A stretch of DNA of 64,000 nucleotides. It comes from Sphingomonadaceae bacterium (GTDB taxonomy: Bacteria > Pseudomonadota > Alphaproteobacteria > Sphingomonadales > Sphingomonadaceae). Both the position numbers and the translations under genes were made by a program. Location of the stretch: contig CANJCQ010000005.1 in the NCBI GenBank assembly GCA_947473355.1, positions 1 through 64,000 on the forward strand, read 5' to 3'. Shown piece by piece: positions 32,024 to 41,160 of the stretch (its first letter is position 1; each line of letters begins with the position of its first letter). The notes under the pieces were generated by a model, which was not told where the DNA came from, searched no databases, and saw only the letters and a list, made by a program, of their open reading frames with translations.

Positions 32024-33164
32024 CCCCCAAGTGCCTGGGGGCTTGCGGATCGCCGTTCTGAAGGAACGGGCGGTCGGTGAGACGCGCGTTGCCGCGAGCG
32101 CCGAGACGGTGAAGAAGTTCACTGCGCTGGGCGCGACGGTTGCGGTCGAAACGGGCGCGGGTGCCTCCGCATCGATTGCAGATGCTGACTATGCCGCTGC
32201 CGGGGCGCAGCTTGGCAGCGCGGCCGAAGTTGTCAGCGGCGCCGATATCGTCCTGTGCGTTCAGGGGCCTGAACCCGATTTGCTTAAAGGTACCGCCAAA
32301 GCGGCATGGATCGTCGGCTCCCTCGCGCCATTTTCCGAGCGCGCCCGGATCGATGCCTATGCCGCAGCCGGTTTCGAGGCGCTGGCGATGGAATGGATGC
32401 CGCGCATCACTCGGGCGCAATCGATGGACGTGCTTTCCAGTCAGTCGAACCTCGCAGGCTATCTGGCGGTGATTGCCAGCGCGGGCGCCTATGGCCGCGC
32501 CTTTCCGATGATGATGACCGCAGCCGGCACAGTCAGCGCGGCGCGGGTTTTCGTGATGGGCGTTGGCGTGGCCGGCCTGCAGGCCATCGCCACGGCACGG
32601 CGGCTGGGGGCGATTGTCTCCGCAACCGATGTGCGCAGCGCGACCAGGGAGCAGATCCTGTCACTGGGGGCCAAGCCGGTGTTCGTCGAGAATGTCGCGG
32701 GCATCGAGGGCGAAGGCGCGGGCGGCTATGCCACCGAAATGTCGCCGGAATACCAGAAGGCGCAGGCCGAACTGGTGTCATCGCACATCGCCAAGCAGGA
32801 TATCGTCATCACCACCGCGCTGATCCCGGGCAAGGCAGCGCCACGGCTGGTGACCGATGCGCAGATCGCCTCAATGAAGCCGGGTTCGGTGATTTTCGAC
32901 CTGGCGGCAGCGAGCGGCGGCAATGTCGAGGGCAGCGTTGCTGACAAAGTGGCAGAGCGGCACGGGGTCTCGATTATTGCCTATGCCAACCCGCCCGCGC
33001 ACCTCGCGGCCGACGCTTCGGCGCTCTATGCGCGCAACCTGTTCAATTTCCTTTCGGCGTTCTGGGATAAGGAGGCTGGAAAGCCTGTTCTGGACGCGGA
33101 GATCGGCGATGCCGTGCGGCTGACTTTGGGCGGCAAGGTCGTGAACGGGAGGCTATTGGGATGA
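32016..33164 (+). CDS. pntAA: NAD(P) transhydrogenase subunit alpha part 1 (start uncertain: TTG 32016, GTG 32031 or TTG 32043)
   Basis: LRIAVLKERAVGETRVAAS; AGYLAVIASAGAYGRAFPMMMTAAGTV. Confidence 0.93.
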   Translation: MPDPQVPGGLRIAVLKERAVGETRVAASAETVKKFTALGATVAVETGAGASASIADADYAAAGAQLGSAAEVVSGADIVLCVQGPEPDLLKGTAKAAWIVGSLAPFSERARIDAYAAAGFEALAMEWMPRITRAQSMDVLSSQSNLAGYLAVIASAGAYGRAFPMMMTAAGTVSAARVFVMGVGVAGLQAIATARRLGAIVSATDVRSATREQILSLGAKPVFVENVAGIEGEGAGGYATEMSPEYQKAQAELVSSHIAKQDIVITTALIPGKAAPRLVTDAQIASMKPGSVIFDLAAASGGNVEGSVADKVAERHGVSIIAYANPPAHLAADASALYARNLFNFLSAFWDKEAGKPVLDAEIGDAVRLTLGGKVVNGRLLG

Positions 33165-33376
33165 GCTGGCATCCAATTGATACTGCACCCCGAGATCATT
33201 CGATCATTTGGGGCAAAGATGCTGACGGTGACGAGTTTCGCTGCCGTTGGTGGACCAAGCAACAAGTAGCTGACTACGAAGCCAGTACCCCGGACAAATG
33301 GGATAGCGGTTGGCTCGATGTTGATGACCCAGATATCGGCTACGATCCGATCTTCTGGCGACCATGGCAGGCATAG
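33161..33376 (+). CDS. Small Trp-rich hypothetical protein between pntAA and pntAB
   Basis: ATGA overlap with pntAA; MSWHPIDTAPRDHSIIWGKDADGDEFRCRWWTKQQ..., WxPIDTAPRD-type start. Confidence 0.7.
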   Translation: MSWHPIDTAPRDHSIIWGKDADGDEFRCRWWTKQQVADYEASTPDKWDSGWLDVDDPDIGYDPIFWRPWQA

Positions 33377-33380
33377 ACCA

Positions 33381-33659
33381 ATGGACTTCATCTCAATCCT
33401 CTCAATCTTCACCCTCGCCTGTTTCGTCGGCTATTACGTCGTCTGGTCGGTTACCCCTGCGCTGCACACGCCGCTGATGAGCGTCACCAACGCCATCTCC
33501 AGCGTCATCATCGTTGGCGCGCTGATTGCTTCGGCTTCGGGTGAAGGGCTGGCGAGCTGGCTGGGGCTGCTGGGCGTGACGCTGGCCAGCGTCAACATCT
33601 TCGGCGGTTTTGCCGTCACCGCGCGGATGCTGGCGATGTTTAAGCGGAAGGGGCGGTGA
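33381..33659 (+). CDS. pntAB: NAD(P) transhydrogenase subunit alpha part 2
   Basis: GYYVVWSVTPALHTPLMSVTNAISSVIIVGAL, NIFGGFAVTARMLAMF. Confidence 0.95.
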   Translation: MDFISILSIFTLACFVGYYVVWSVTPALHTPLMSVTNAISSVIIVGALIASASGEGLASWLGLLGVTLASVNIFGGFAVTARMLAMFKRKGR

Positions 33660-35116
33660 TGGAACATACCGTACTCCCGCCCTGGGCGCTGATTGCCTAT
33701 CTTGCCGCTGGCATGCTGTTCATTCTGTCACTGCGTGGCCTCGGCTCGCCGGTCACGGCGCAGCGCGGCAACCGGTTTGGCATGGCGGGTATGGTCATCG
33801 CCATTGTCACCACGCTGTTTACCCAGGCACCGATCCCGCCCGGCGACTGGTGGCCGCGCCCGGGGCCGCATGATCTTGTGGTGCTGGCGAAGATTCTGGC
33901 GGCTATCGGGATTGGTGCCGTGATCGGGCTGACCACCGCCAAGCGTATCGCCATGACCGACATGCCGCAACTCGTTGCGGCCTTCCATTCGCTTGTGGGG
34001 CTGGCCGCTGTGCTGGTCGGTTGGGCGGCTTATCTCAATCCCGAGGCTTTTGGCATTCTCAACGGCAGCGGTCTTATCGACCCACTCAGCCGCATCGAAA
34101 TGGGCCTCGGCTTCGCCATCGGCGCAATAACCTTCTCCGGCTCGGTCATCGCTTTTGCCAAGCTCAACGGCAACATGAGCGGCGCGCCGATCCTGCTGCC
34201 GCTGCGCCACTGGATCAACCTCGGCACGCTCGCAGCGATCCTCGGCCTGATCGGCTGGTTCACGCTGGACCAGTCGCTGTGGGTGATCGCCGCAATAACT
34301 GCTGCCGCTTTCCTGATCGGCTTCCTGCTGATCATCCCCATCGGCGGGGCGGACATGCCGGTGGTGGTCTCGATGCTCAATAGCTACTCGGGCTGGGCGG
34401 CGGCGGCGATGGGCTTCACGCTCCACAACACCGCGATGATCATCACCGGGGCGCTGGTGGGAAGCTCGGGCGCGATCCTCTCTTACATCATGTGCAAGGC
34501 GATGAACCGCAGCTTCATTTCGGTGATCGCGGGCGGCTTCGGGGCCGAGGCAGGCGCTGGCGACGATGCGGCGCGGGTCGATCGGCCGTGGAAGCGCGGC
34601 AGCGCCGAAGACGCGGCCTTCCTGCTCAGCGAAGCCGAACAGGTCATCATCATTCCGGGCTATGGCATGGCCGTCGCGCAAGCCCAGCATGTGCTGCGCG
34701 AAATGGCGGACAAGCTGAAGGCCGAAGGCGTGCGGGTCAAATATGCCATCCATCCGGTTGCGGGCCGCATGCCGGGGCATATGAACGTGCTGCTGGCAGA
34801 GGCCAATGTGCCTTATGAAGACGTGTTCGAGCTGGAGGACATCAACAGCGAATTCGCCCAGACCGACGTCGCCTTCATCATCGGTGCCAACGATGTGGTC
34901 AATCCCGCGGCCAAGACAGACACGAGCTCGCCGATCTATGGCATGCCGGTGTTCGATGTCGAAAAGGCCAAGACCATCATGTTCATCAAGCGTTCAATGG
35001 GCAGCGTTGGATATGCGGGCGTCGATAATGACGTGTTCTACATGGATCAGACGATGATGCTGCTAGCCGATGCCAAGAAGATGGTCGAAGATATCGTGAA
35101 AGCGTTGCAGCACTGA
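33656..35116 (+). CDS. pntB: NAD(P) transhydrogenase subunit beta
   Basis: MPQLVAAFHSLVGLAAVLVG, PGYGMAVAQAQH, VGYAGVDNDVFYMDQTMMLLADAKK. Confidence 0.97.
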   Translation: MMEHTVLPPWALIAYLAAGMLFILSLRGLGSPVTAQRGNRFGMAGMVIAIVTTLFTQAPIPPGDWWPRPGPHDLVVLAKILAAIGIGAVIGLTTAKRIAMTDMPQLVAAFHSLVGLAAVLVGWAAYLNPEAFGILNGSGLIDPLSRIEMGLGFAIGAITFSGSVIAFAKLNGNMSGAPILLPLRHWINLGTLAAILGLIGWFTLDQSLWVIAAITAAAFLIGFLLIIPIGGADMPVVVSMLNSYSGWAAAAMGFTLHNTAMIITGALVGSSGAILSYIMCKAMNRSFISVIAGGFGAEAGAGDDAARVDRPWKRGSAEDAAFLLSEAEQVIIIPGYGMAVAQAQHVLREMADKLKAEGVRVKYAIHPVAGRMPGHMNVLLAEANVPYEDVFELEDINSEFAQTDVAFIIGANDVVNPAAKTDTSSPIYGMPVFDVEKAKTIMFIKRSMGSVGYAGVDNDVFYMDQTMMLLADAKKMVEDIVKALQH

Positions 35117-35421
35117 TGCGCCGCCTAGTCCTCCTCATCGCCCTGCTTGCCGCTTCGGGCTGCGTTCAGCAGATCAAGGAAAGCCGAGTCAAGTCTGCGC
35201 TGACCGAAGGCGGGCTGTCCGAGCCGTTGGCTGGCTGCATGGCGCACCGGATGGCAAGCAAGCTGACGATCAAACAGCTTGGCAGCCTGCAAAAGGTCAA
35301 TGCCACGCGCGGGCGCACGATCACCGAATTCGTCAGCGCGCTGCGCCAGCATGGCGACGCCGATGCGGTGGAAGTGACGGTGAGCTCGGCGGCGCTGTGC
35401 AAGACCGGGTTTGTGCGCTGA
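35116..35421 (+). CDS. Hypothetical small lipoprotein-like protein
   Basis: LLIALLAASGCVQQ lipobox; overlaps the pntB stop. Confidence 0.6.
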   Translation: MRRLVLLIALLAASGCVQQIKESRVKSALTEGGLSEPLAGCMAHRMASKLTIKQLGSLQKVNATRGRTITEFVSALRQHGDADAVEVTVSSAALCKTGFVR

Positions 35422-35510
35422 ACTGACTGCGTGGTGGCTGGACGAGCCCTTCGCGCTTGCCTAAACACCGGCGACATTAAGTTCCCAATATCCTGCAGGA
35501 GTAATCGGCG

Positions 35511-36200
35511 TTGCGCAAACTCGGCCTGATCGGCGGCATGAGCTGGTTTTCCACTCGCACCTATTATGAGCACATCAACCGGCTGGTGCATGCCCGCGTC
35601 GATCACAATGCATCTGCCCCGCTGCTGATCGAGAGCCTCGATTTTTCGCAGCTCGTCCGCCTGTCCGATGCTGAAGACTGGGCTCGGGCGACAAAGATCC
35701 TCAAGGATTCTGCGATGCGCCTCGAAGCGGCAGGGGCAACCGCGCTGATCATCGGTGCCAATTCGATGCACAAGGTCTATGATCAGGTCGCCGCCAGCGT
35801 CTCCATCCCGATCATCCACATCGCCGAATGCGTGGGTGAACGCATGGCGGCAAACGGCGTGCGCAAGGCAGCGCTGCTCGGCACGCGCAATGTCATGCTG
35901 GAGAGCTTCTATCGGCAAAAGCTGATCGCCCGCGATATCGAACTGCTGCCGCCTGAGATGGCCTTCGTCGATACGCTCGACCGGATTATCTATGAGGAAC
36001 TGATCGAAGGCAGAGTCACCCGCCAGGCCGAGCGCGAGCTCAAGACGATCATCACCAATCTGGAACAGGACGGGGCCGAGGCTGTGGTGCTGGGCGCCAC
36101 CGAGCTGGAAATGGTGGTCGATGTCGATGCCAATGTCCTGCCTATCTACGATTGTACACGCATCCATGCCGAAGCGGCAGTGGACTGGATAATGGGTTAA
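35511..36200 (+). CDS. Aspartate/glutamate racemase family protein
   Basis: KLGLIGGMSWFSTRTYYEHIN; GANSMHK; LGATELEMV. Confidence 0.9.
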   Translation: MRKLGLIGGMSWFSTRTYYEHINRLVHARVDHNASAPLLIESLDFSQLVRLSDAEDWARATKILKDSAMRLEAAGATALIIGANSMHKVYDQVAASVSIPIIHIAECVGERMAANGVRKAALLGTRNVMLESFYRQKLIARDIELLPPEMAFVDTLDRIIYEELIEGRVTRQAERELKTIITNLEQDGAEAVVLGATELEMVVDVDANVLPIYDCTRIHAEAAVDWIMG

Positions 36201-36202
36201 AT

Positions 36203-36257
36203 GATCCTCCCCCACCGGGGGAGGGGGACCGCCCGCGTAGCGGGTGGTGGAGGGGGC
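36203..36257. repeat. REP element left of the DUF559 gene
   Basis: gatcctcccccaccgggggaggggg...cgtagcgggtggtggagggggc. Confidence 0.85.
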
Positions 36258-36280
36258 ACACGTCGGCCGGAAAGGCTCCA

Positions 36281-36691
36281 ATGCGCGATCATACCACCAA
36301 AGCCTTGCGGTCTGCGCGTCGCTTCAGGCGGGAAATGTCGCTCCCTGAAGTGCTGCTCTGGCAGTCGCTTCGCCAGCGGCCGCTGGGCGTCAAATTCCGC
36401 CGCCAGCATCCCATCGGATCGTTCGTTGCTGACTTCTTCTGTGCCGAGGCCAATGTTGTGATCGAGATCGATGGCATAGCGCATGGCATGGGTTCCCGGC
36501 CCGAGCGCGACGAAATTCGCGACGACTGGCTTATGCAATGCGGCAAGCAGGTGGTTCGCATTCCGGCGACCGAAGTCTTGAGTGATGTCCAATCGGTGGC
36601 TGAGTCACTGGTGAACTTGTGCTTGGCCGCGCCCCCTCCGTCAGGTGCTTCGCACCTGCCACCTCCCCCGGCGGGGGAGGATTTCGCATGA
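36281..36691 (+). CDS. DUF559 (Vsr-like) endonuclease-domain protein with REP-encoded C-terminus
   Basis: [54 protein letters not shown]; tail [22 protein letters not shown] encoded by the flanking REP. Confidence 0.9.
   Translation: MRDHTTKALRSARRFRREMSLPEVLLWQSLRQRPLGVKFRRQHPIGSFVADFFCAEANVVIEIDGIAHGMGSRPERDEIRDDWLMQCGKQVVRIPATEVLSDVQSVAESLVNLCLAAPPPSGASHLPPPPAGEDFA
36631..36683. repeat. REP element right of / overlapping the DUF559 3' end
   Basis: gccccctccgtcaggtgcttcgcacctgccacctcccccggcgggggaggattt. Confidence 0.88.
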
Positions 36692-37848
36692 CTCGCTCTC
36701 CCTTCGCGTCTGACCCCGCCTTGTCGCGCGGGCGCGAATTTCCGCTTGAAGGGGCCATCGCGCGGGGGCCGCGCAGTGCCTATCAGCGCGATCGCGATCG
36801 CATCATTCATTCGATCGCCTTCCGCCGCCTGCGCCACAAGACCCAGGTGTTCATCGCGCCCGATGGCGATCACTACCGGGTCCGCCTGACGCACAGCCTT
36901 GAAGTCGCCCAGATCGCCCGGGTCATTGCTCGTGCGCTCGGGCTTGATGAAGACCTGACCGAGGCACTGGCGCTGGCGCACGATCTGGGCCATCCGCCCT
37001 TTGGGCATGCCGGCGAGGATGCGCTGGGGGCCGCGCTGCACGGTGCTGGCGGCTTCGATCACAATGCCCATTGCCTGCGCGTGCTGATGAGGCTCGAATC
37101 GCCCTATTGCGAGCATGACGGGCTCAATCTCTCGTGGGAAATGCTGGAGGGACTGGCCAAGCATAACGGGCCGGTTTCATCGCCCGGCTGGGCCTTGGCG
37201 GAGCTTGATGCCGCTTATTCGCTTGACCTGAACATCTGGCCCTCGCTCGAAGCCCAGGTTGCGGCGATTGCCGACGACATCGCCTATGACAACCACGACA
37301 TCGACGACGGCCTGCGCGCCGGGTTCCTGTCAGTGGACGAGCTGCTGGCCCAGCCTTTCGTCGCGGACGAATGGCGCAAGGTCGAAAAGCGCTTTCCCGG
37401 CGCGCCGCTGGCCCGGCAACTCAGCGAACTGGTGCGCAGCCAGATCGGGCTTATGGTCAACGATGTTCTGGCCGAGACCAACCGGCGCACAGCAGGCATG
37501 GGCTCTGTCCAGGACATTCGCCTTGCCGCGGGCCCCAGTGCCGGGTTTTCGGCCGAGCTGGCGGAGGAAGAGCGGGGGCTCAAGCGCTTCATGTATGAAA
37601 AGCTCTATTATCACCCCGAACAGCTTGCCACGGCGACGCGGGCAAGAACGGTCATTGCCGAACTATACGCGGCCTATGCCCAGGAGCCGGGGCTGATGGA
37701 CGAGAGCTGGCATGCCCGCTTGCCCGAGCTTCAGCCCGAGCGGGCCCGTCACATTGCTGACTACATCGCCGGGATGACTGATCGCTATGCCATCCGCTGT
37801 CACGCGGCGATCTATGGCCGCACCCCGGAAGGGCTGCGGAATGTTTGA
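36688..37848 (+). CDS. dgt: Deoxyguanosinetriphosphate triphosphohydrolase-like protein
   Basis: [22 protein letters not shown]...[14 protein letters not shown]...[20 protein letters not shown] motif; ATGA overlap with DUF559. Confidence 0.93.
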   Translation: MTRSPFASDPALSRGREFPLEGAIARGPRSAYQRDRDRIIHSIAFRRLRHKTQVFIAPDGDHYRVRLTHSLEVAQIARVIARALGLDEDLTEALALAHDLGHPPFGHAGEDALGAALHGAGGFDHNAHCLRVLMRLESPYCEHDGLNLSWEMLEGLAKHNGPVSSPGWALAELDAAYSLDLNIWPSLEAQVAAIADDIAYDNHDIDDGLRAGFLSVDELLAQPFVADEWRKVEKRFPGAPLARQLSELVRSQIGLMVNDVLAETNRRTAGMGSVQDIRLAAGPSAGFSAELAEEERGLKRFMYEKLYYHPEQLATATRARTVIAELYAAYAQEPGLMDESWHARLPELQPERARHIADYIAGMTDRYAIRCHAAIYGRTPEGLRNV

Positions 37849-37920
37849 GGTCACCGGGGGATAAGTCGCCAAATTGCTTTGACTCGAAGCGGCCATACCC
37901 GCCATCCCATGCTTGTCGCT

Positions 37921-38108
37921 GACAGCGCGGGAGAGTCCCACTGATTTTCAAATTACGGTGACAGTTAACTTAATTCATTGAAGTGCCAGTGGCTACTGCC
38001 TCAGTCGATGCGGAATTAAGTAAACTGTCACCGTAATTTTCCCGCCGAAGGGGTAACCCTGAACTTGTTTCAGGGGAAAGCTCTCAGGTTTCCGGGACAG
38101 AGGGGGCG
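37921..38108 (+). promoter_or_regulatory. Glycine riboswitch (gcvT element), variant with repeat-expanded P2 and P3
   Basis: 5' core GGGAGAG 37929-37935; CGCCGAAGGGGTAA from 38043; CTCTCAGG 38081-38088; GGGACAGAGGGGG 38094-38105. All lie just upstream of gcvT. Confidence 0.85.
37950..38039. repeat. Inverted repeat AAATTACGGTGACAGTT(A/T)ACTTAATTC (27-bp arms, one mismatch)
   Basis: Arms at 37950-37976 and 38013-38039. Confidence 0.95.
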
Positions 38109-38136
38109 CCGATAGTGGTGCATTCTGTGCGGAGCC

Positions 38137-39279
38137 GTGCGTGTGACTGATGATCTGACCCCTGATCCCGACGCGCCGCCGGAAGGCCCGCTGACCCTGC
38201 CGCTTGATGCCTGGCACCGCGAGCGCGGCGCGCGGATGGTCGAGTTCGCCGGATATATGATGCCGGTGCAGTATGAGGGCATCATCGCCGAGCATTTGTG
38301 GACGCGGGAAAGCGCCGGGCTGTTCGATGTCAGCCACATGGGGCAGCTCTATCTTTCGGGAGAAGGCCTCGACGCGGCGCTGGAGGCGCTGCTGCCGATC
38401 GACCTTTCGACGCTGAAAGTGGGCCAGGTGCGCTATTCGCTGCTGCTGGGCGAAGACGGCGGGATACTTGATGACCTGATGGTCTCGCGCTGGGGTAGCG
38501 GTCTCTATCTCGTGGTCAATGGCGCCACCAAGTGGGATGACATTGGTCACCTGCGCGAGCATCTGCCCGACGAAATCAGCCTTAATCACATCGAAGAACC
38601 GGCGCTGCTTGCCTTGCAGGGCCCCAAGGCCTTCGCCTCGCTCGAACCTCTGGTGTCGGGCGAGTGGCCGCTCTCCGCGCTAACATTCATGCGCGGGGGG
38701 CCGTTCAAGCTGTGCGGCGTGGACGCGTGGATCAGCCGCTCGGGCTATACCGGCGAGGACGGCTTCGAGATTTCACTACCCCGCGAAAATGCCGCCGAGA
38801 TTGCCGATGCGTTATGCGACAATCCGGCAGTCAAACCCATCGGCCTTGGCGCGCGCGATTCGCTGCGGCTGGAGGCGGGGCTGCCACTCTACGGGCATGA
38901 CCTGAACGAAGATACCGACCCGGTCAGCGCTGGCCTCACCTTCGCCATATCGAAGCGTCGGCGGACAGAAGGCGGCTTCCCCGGGGCGGAGCGGATTTTG
39001 AAGCTGCTTGCCGACGGCACCAGTGCGGTCCGGGTCGGCCTCGCGCTTGAAGGCCGCATGGCAGCGCGCGAGGGGGCGGCAGTCTTTGCGGGCACCCGCG
39101 AAGTTGGCCGGGTCACCTCGGGCGGTTTCTCGCCGAGCCTCCAGCATCCCATCGCCATGGCCTATGTCGATGCAGGCTCCGCTGCGCCGGGCACTGCACT
39201 CGAGCTTCATAACCGGGGCAAGCGGCTCGCCGCAACGGTCGTACCGCTGCCCTTCGTCCCCCACCGCTACCACCGCTGA
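38137..39279 (+). CDS. gcvT: Glycine cleavage system aminomethyltransferase
   Basis: LPLDAWHRERGARMVEFAGYMMPVQYEGIIAEHLWTRESAGLFDVSHMGQ. Confidence 0.96.
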   Translation: MRVTDDLTPDPDAPPEGPLTLPLDAWHRERGARMVEFAGYMMPVQYEGIIAEHLWTRESAGLFDVSHMGQLYLSGEGLDAALEALLPIDLSTLKVGQVRYSLLLGEDGGILDDLMVSRWGSGLYLVVNGATKWDDIGHLREHLPDEISLNHIEEPALLALQGPKAFASLEPLVSGEWPLSALTFMRGGPFKLCGVDAWISRSGYTGEDGFEISLPRENAAEIADALCDNPAVKPIGLGARDSLRLEAGLPLYGHDLNEDTDPVSAGLTFAISKRRRTEGGFPGAERILKLLADGTSAVRVGLALEGRMAAREGAAVFAGTREVGRVTSGGFSPSLQHPIAMAYVDAGSAAPGTALELHNRGKRLAATVVPLPFVPHRYHR

Positions 39280-39289
39280 GGAGAGGCTG

Positions 39290-39661
39290 ATGAGCCGCTT
39301 TTACACTAAAGACCACGAATGGATCGACGTTGACGGAGACACCGGCACCGTCGGTATCACTGATTATGCCCAGAGCCAATTGGGCGACATTACCTTTGTC
39401 GAACTGCCCGCCGCCGGACAGGCGGTGTCCAAGGGTGACGGGGTTTCGGTGGTCGATTCCGTGAAGGCTGCCTCGGATGTTTACACCCCCGTCAGCGGCA
39501 AAGTGGCGGAAGTCAACGGCGCGCTGGAGAGCGAGCCAGAGCTGGTCAATGCCGATGCCGAGAACAAGGGGTGGCTGTTCAAGGTGACGCTGGCAGATAG
39601 CGGTGAACTTGGCGGTCTCATGGATAGGGCGGCGTATGATGCCTATGTCGCCGAGCTCTAA
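39290..39661 (+). CDS. gcvH: Glycine cleavage system H protein
   Basis: YTKDHEWIDVDGDTGTVGITDYAQSQLGDITFVELP; ESVKA-type lipoyl site VVDSVKAASDVYTPVSG. Confidence 0.97.
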   Translation: MSRFYTKDHEWIDVDGDTGTVGITDYAQSQLGDITFVELPAAGQAVSKGDGVSVVDSVKAASDVYTPVSGKVAEVNGALESEPELVNADAENKGWLFKVTLADSGELGGLMDRAAYDAYVAEL

Positions 39662-39663
39662 AT

Positions 39664-39783
39664 GATCCTCCCCCTTCGGGGAAGGTGGCAGCGCGAAGCG
39701 CTGACGGAGGGGGCGAGGCGCGTGAAGGTTTTGCCCCTGACCCCCTCCGCCCCTTTGGGGCACCTCCCCCAGCGGGGGAGGAT
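39664..39783. repeat. REP/BIME between gcvH and gcvPA
   Basis: gatcctcccccttcggggaaggtggcagcgcgaagcgctgacggaggggg ... ccccctccgcccctttggggcacctcccccagcgggggaggatt. Confidence 0.9.
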
Positions 39784-39801
39784 TGAATAAGGAACAGGTA
39801 A

Positions 39802-41160
39802 TTGCGCTATCTTCCCCTGACCCCATCTGATCGCTCGGCCATGCTCGCCACTATCGGCGCGGGCTCGCTCGACGATCTCTTCGTCGATGTGCCCGCCGAA
39901 GCGCGGCTGGCGGGACTGGTTCCCGGTCTGCCGCTCCACGCCAGCGAAATGGCAGTCGATCGCCACATGTCGGCTCTGGCAGCGAAAAATGTCGATGCGG
40001 GATCAGTGCCCTTCTTCCTCGGTGCTGGGGCCTATCGCCATCATGTCCCGGCCTCGGTCGATCACCTGATCCAGCGCGGCGAATTCCTCACAAGCTACAC
40101 CCCCTATCAGCCCGAAATCGCGCAAGGCACATTGCAGGTGCTGTTCGAGTTCCAGACCCAGGTCGCGCGCCTGTTCGGCACCGATATCGCCAATGCCTCG
40201 ATGTATGATGGCTCGACTGCCTGCTGGGAGGCTGTCGCCATGGCGGGCCGCGTGACCAAGCGGAGCCGCGCGGTGCTGTGCCGCGGGCTGCATCCGCATT
40301 ATGTCGCCACGATCCGCACAATGGCGCAGTTTACAGGCGACACGGTCGATTGCCGCAATCCTCGGCTGGAACCCTTGCCTGATATCGCCGGAGTGATCGA
40401 TGCGATCGACGGCGAGACCTCATGTGTTGTCGTGCAATACCCGGACATTCTCGGCCGAGTCACCGATCTCGCCCCGATCGCCGGGGCGGCGCACGCTATG
40501 GGCGCGCTGCTGATTGTCGTGGTGACCGAGCCGGTTGCACTCGGCATGCTCGAAGCCCCCGGAAACCTCGGCGCGGACATAGTTGTCGGCGAGGGACAAT
40601 CGCTCGGCGTCGGGCTTCAGTTCGGCGGGCCTTACCTTGGCCTGTTCGGTTGCAACGAGAAATTTGTGCGCCAGATGCCGGGGCGGCTGTGCGGTGAGAC
40701 TGTCGATGCCGATGGCAAGCGCGGCTTCGTGCTGACGCTGTCCACCCGCGAGCAGCATATCCGCCGCGAGAAGGCGACGAGCAACATCTGCACCAATTCG
40801 GGGCTCTGCGCGCTGGCATTCAGCATCCATATGACCCTGCTTGGCGGCGAGGGGCTGGCGCGGCTGGCGCGGCTCAATCATGCGCGGGCACAGGCGGCGG
40901 CGGCGCGGCTTGCGCAGGTTCCGGGGGTCCGGGTGCTCAACGAGACGTTCTTCAACGAGTTCACGCTGGTCCTGCCGCGCGATGCCGGCGCGGTGGTTGA
41001 AAAGCTGGCCGAGCGCTATGTGCTGGGCGGGGTGCCGCTGGCCCGGCTCTATCCGGGGGTGAGTGAGCTGGGCACCGGTTTGCTGGTGACGGCAACCGAG
41101 ACCACCAGCCTTGAGGACATCGAGGCCCTGGCCATAGCGCTGCAGGAGGTGCTGGCATGA
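39802..41160 (+). CDS. gcvPA: Glycine dehydrogenase (decarboxylating) subunit 1
   Basis: [49 protein letters not shown]. Confidence 0.96.
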   Translation: MRYLPLTPSDRSAMLATIGAGSLDDLFVDVPAEARLAGLVPGLPLHASEMAVDRHMSALAAKNVDAGSVPFFLGAGAYRHHVPASVDHLIQRGEFLTSYTPYQPEIAQGTLQVLFEFQTQVARLFGTDIANASMYDGSTACWEAVAMAGRVTKRSRAVLCRGLHPHYVATIRTMAQFTGDTVDCRNPRLEPLPDIAGVIDAIDGETSCVVVQYPDILGRVTDLAPIAGAAHAMGALLIVVVTEPVALGMLEAPGNLGADIVVGEGQSLGVGLQFGGPYLGLFGCNEKFVRQMPGRLCGETVDADGKRGFVLTLSTREQHIRREKATSNICTNSGLCALAFSIHMTLLGGEGLARLARLNHARAQAAAARLAQVPGVRVLNETFFNEFTLVLPRDAGAVVEKLAERYVLGGVPLARLYPGVSELGTGLLVTATETTSLEDIEALAIALQEVLA

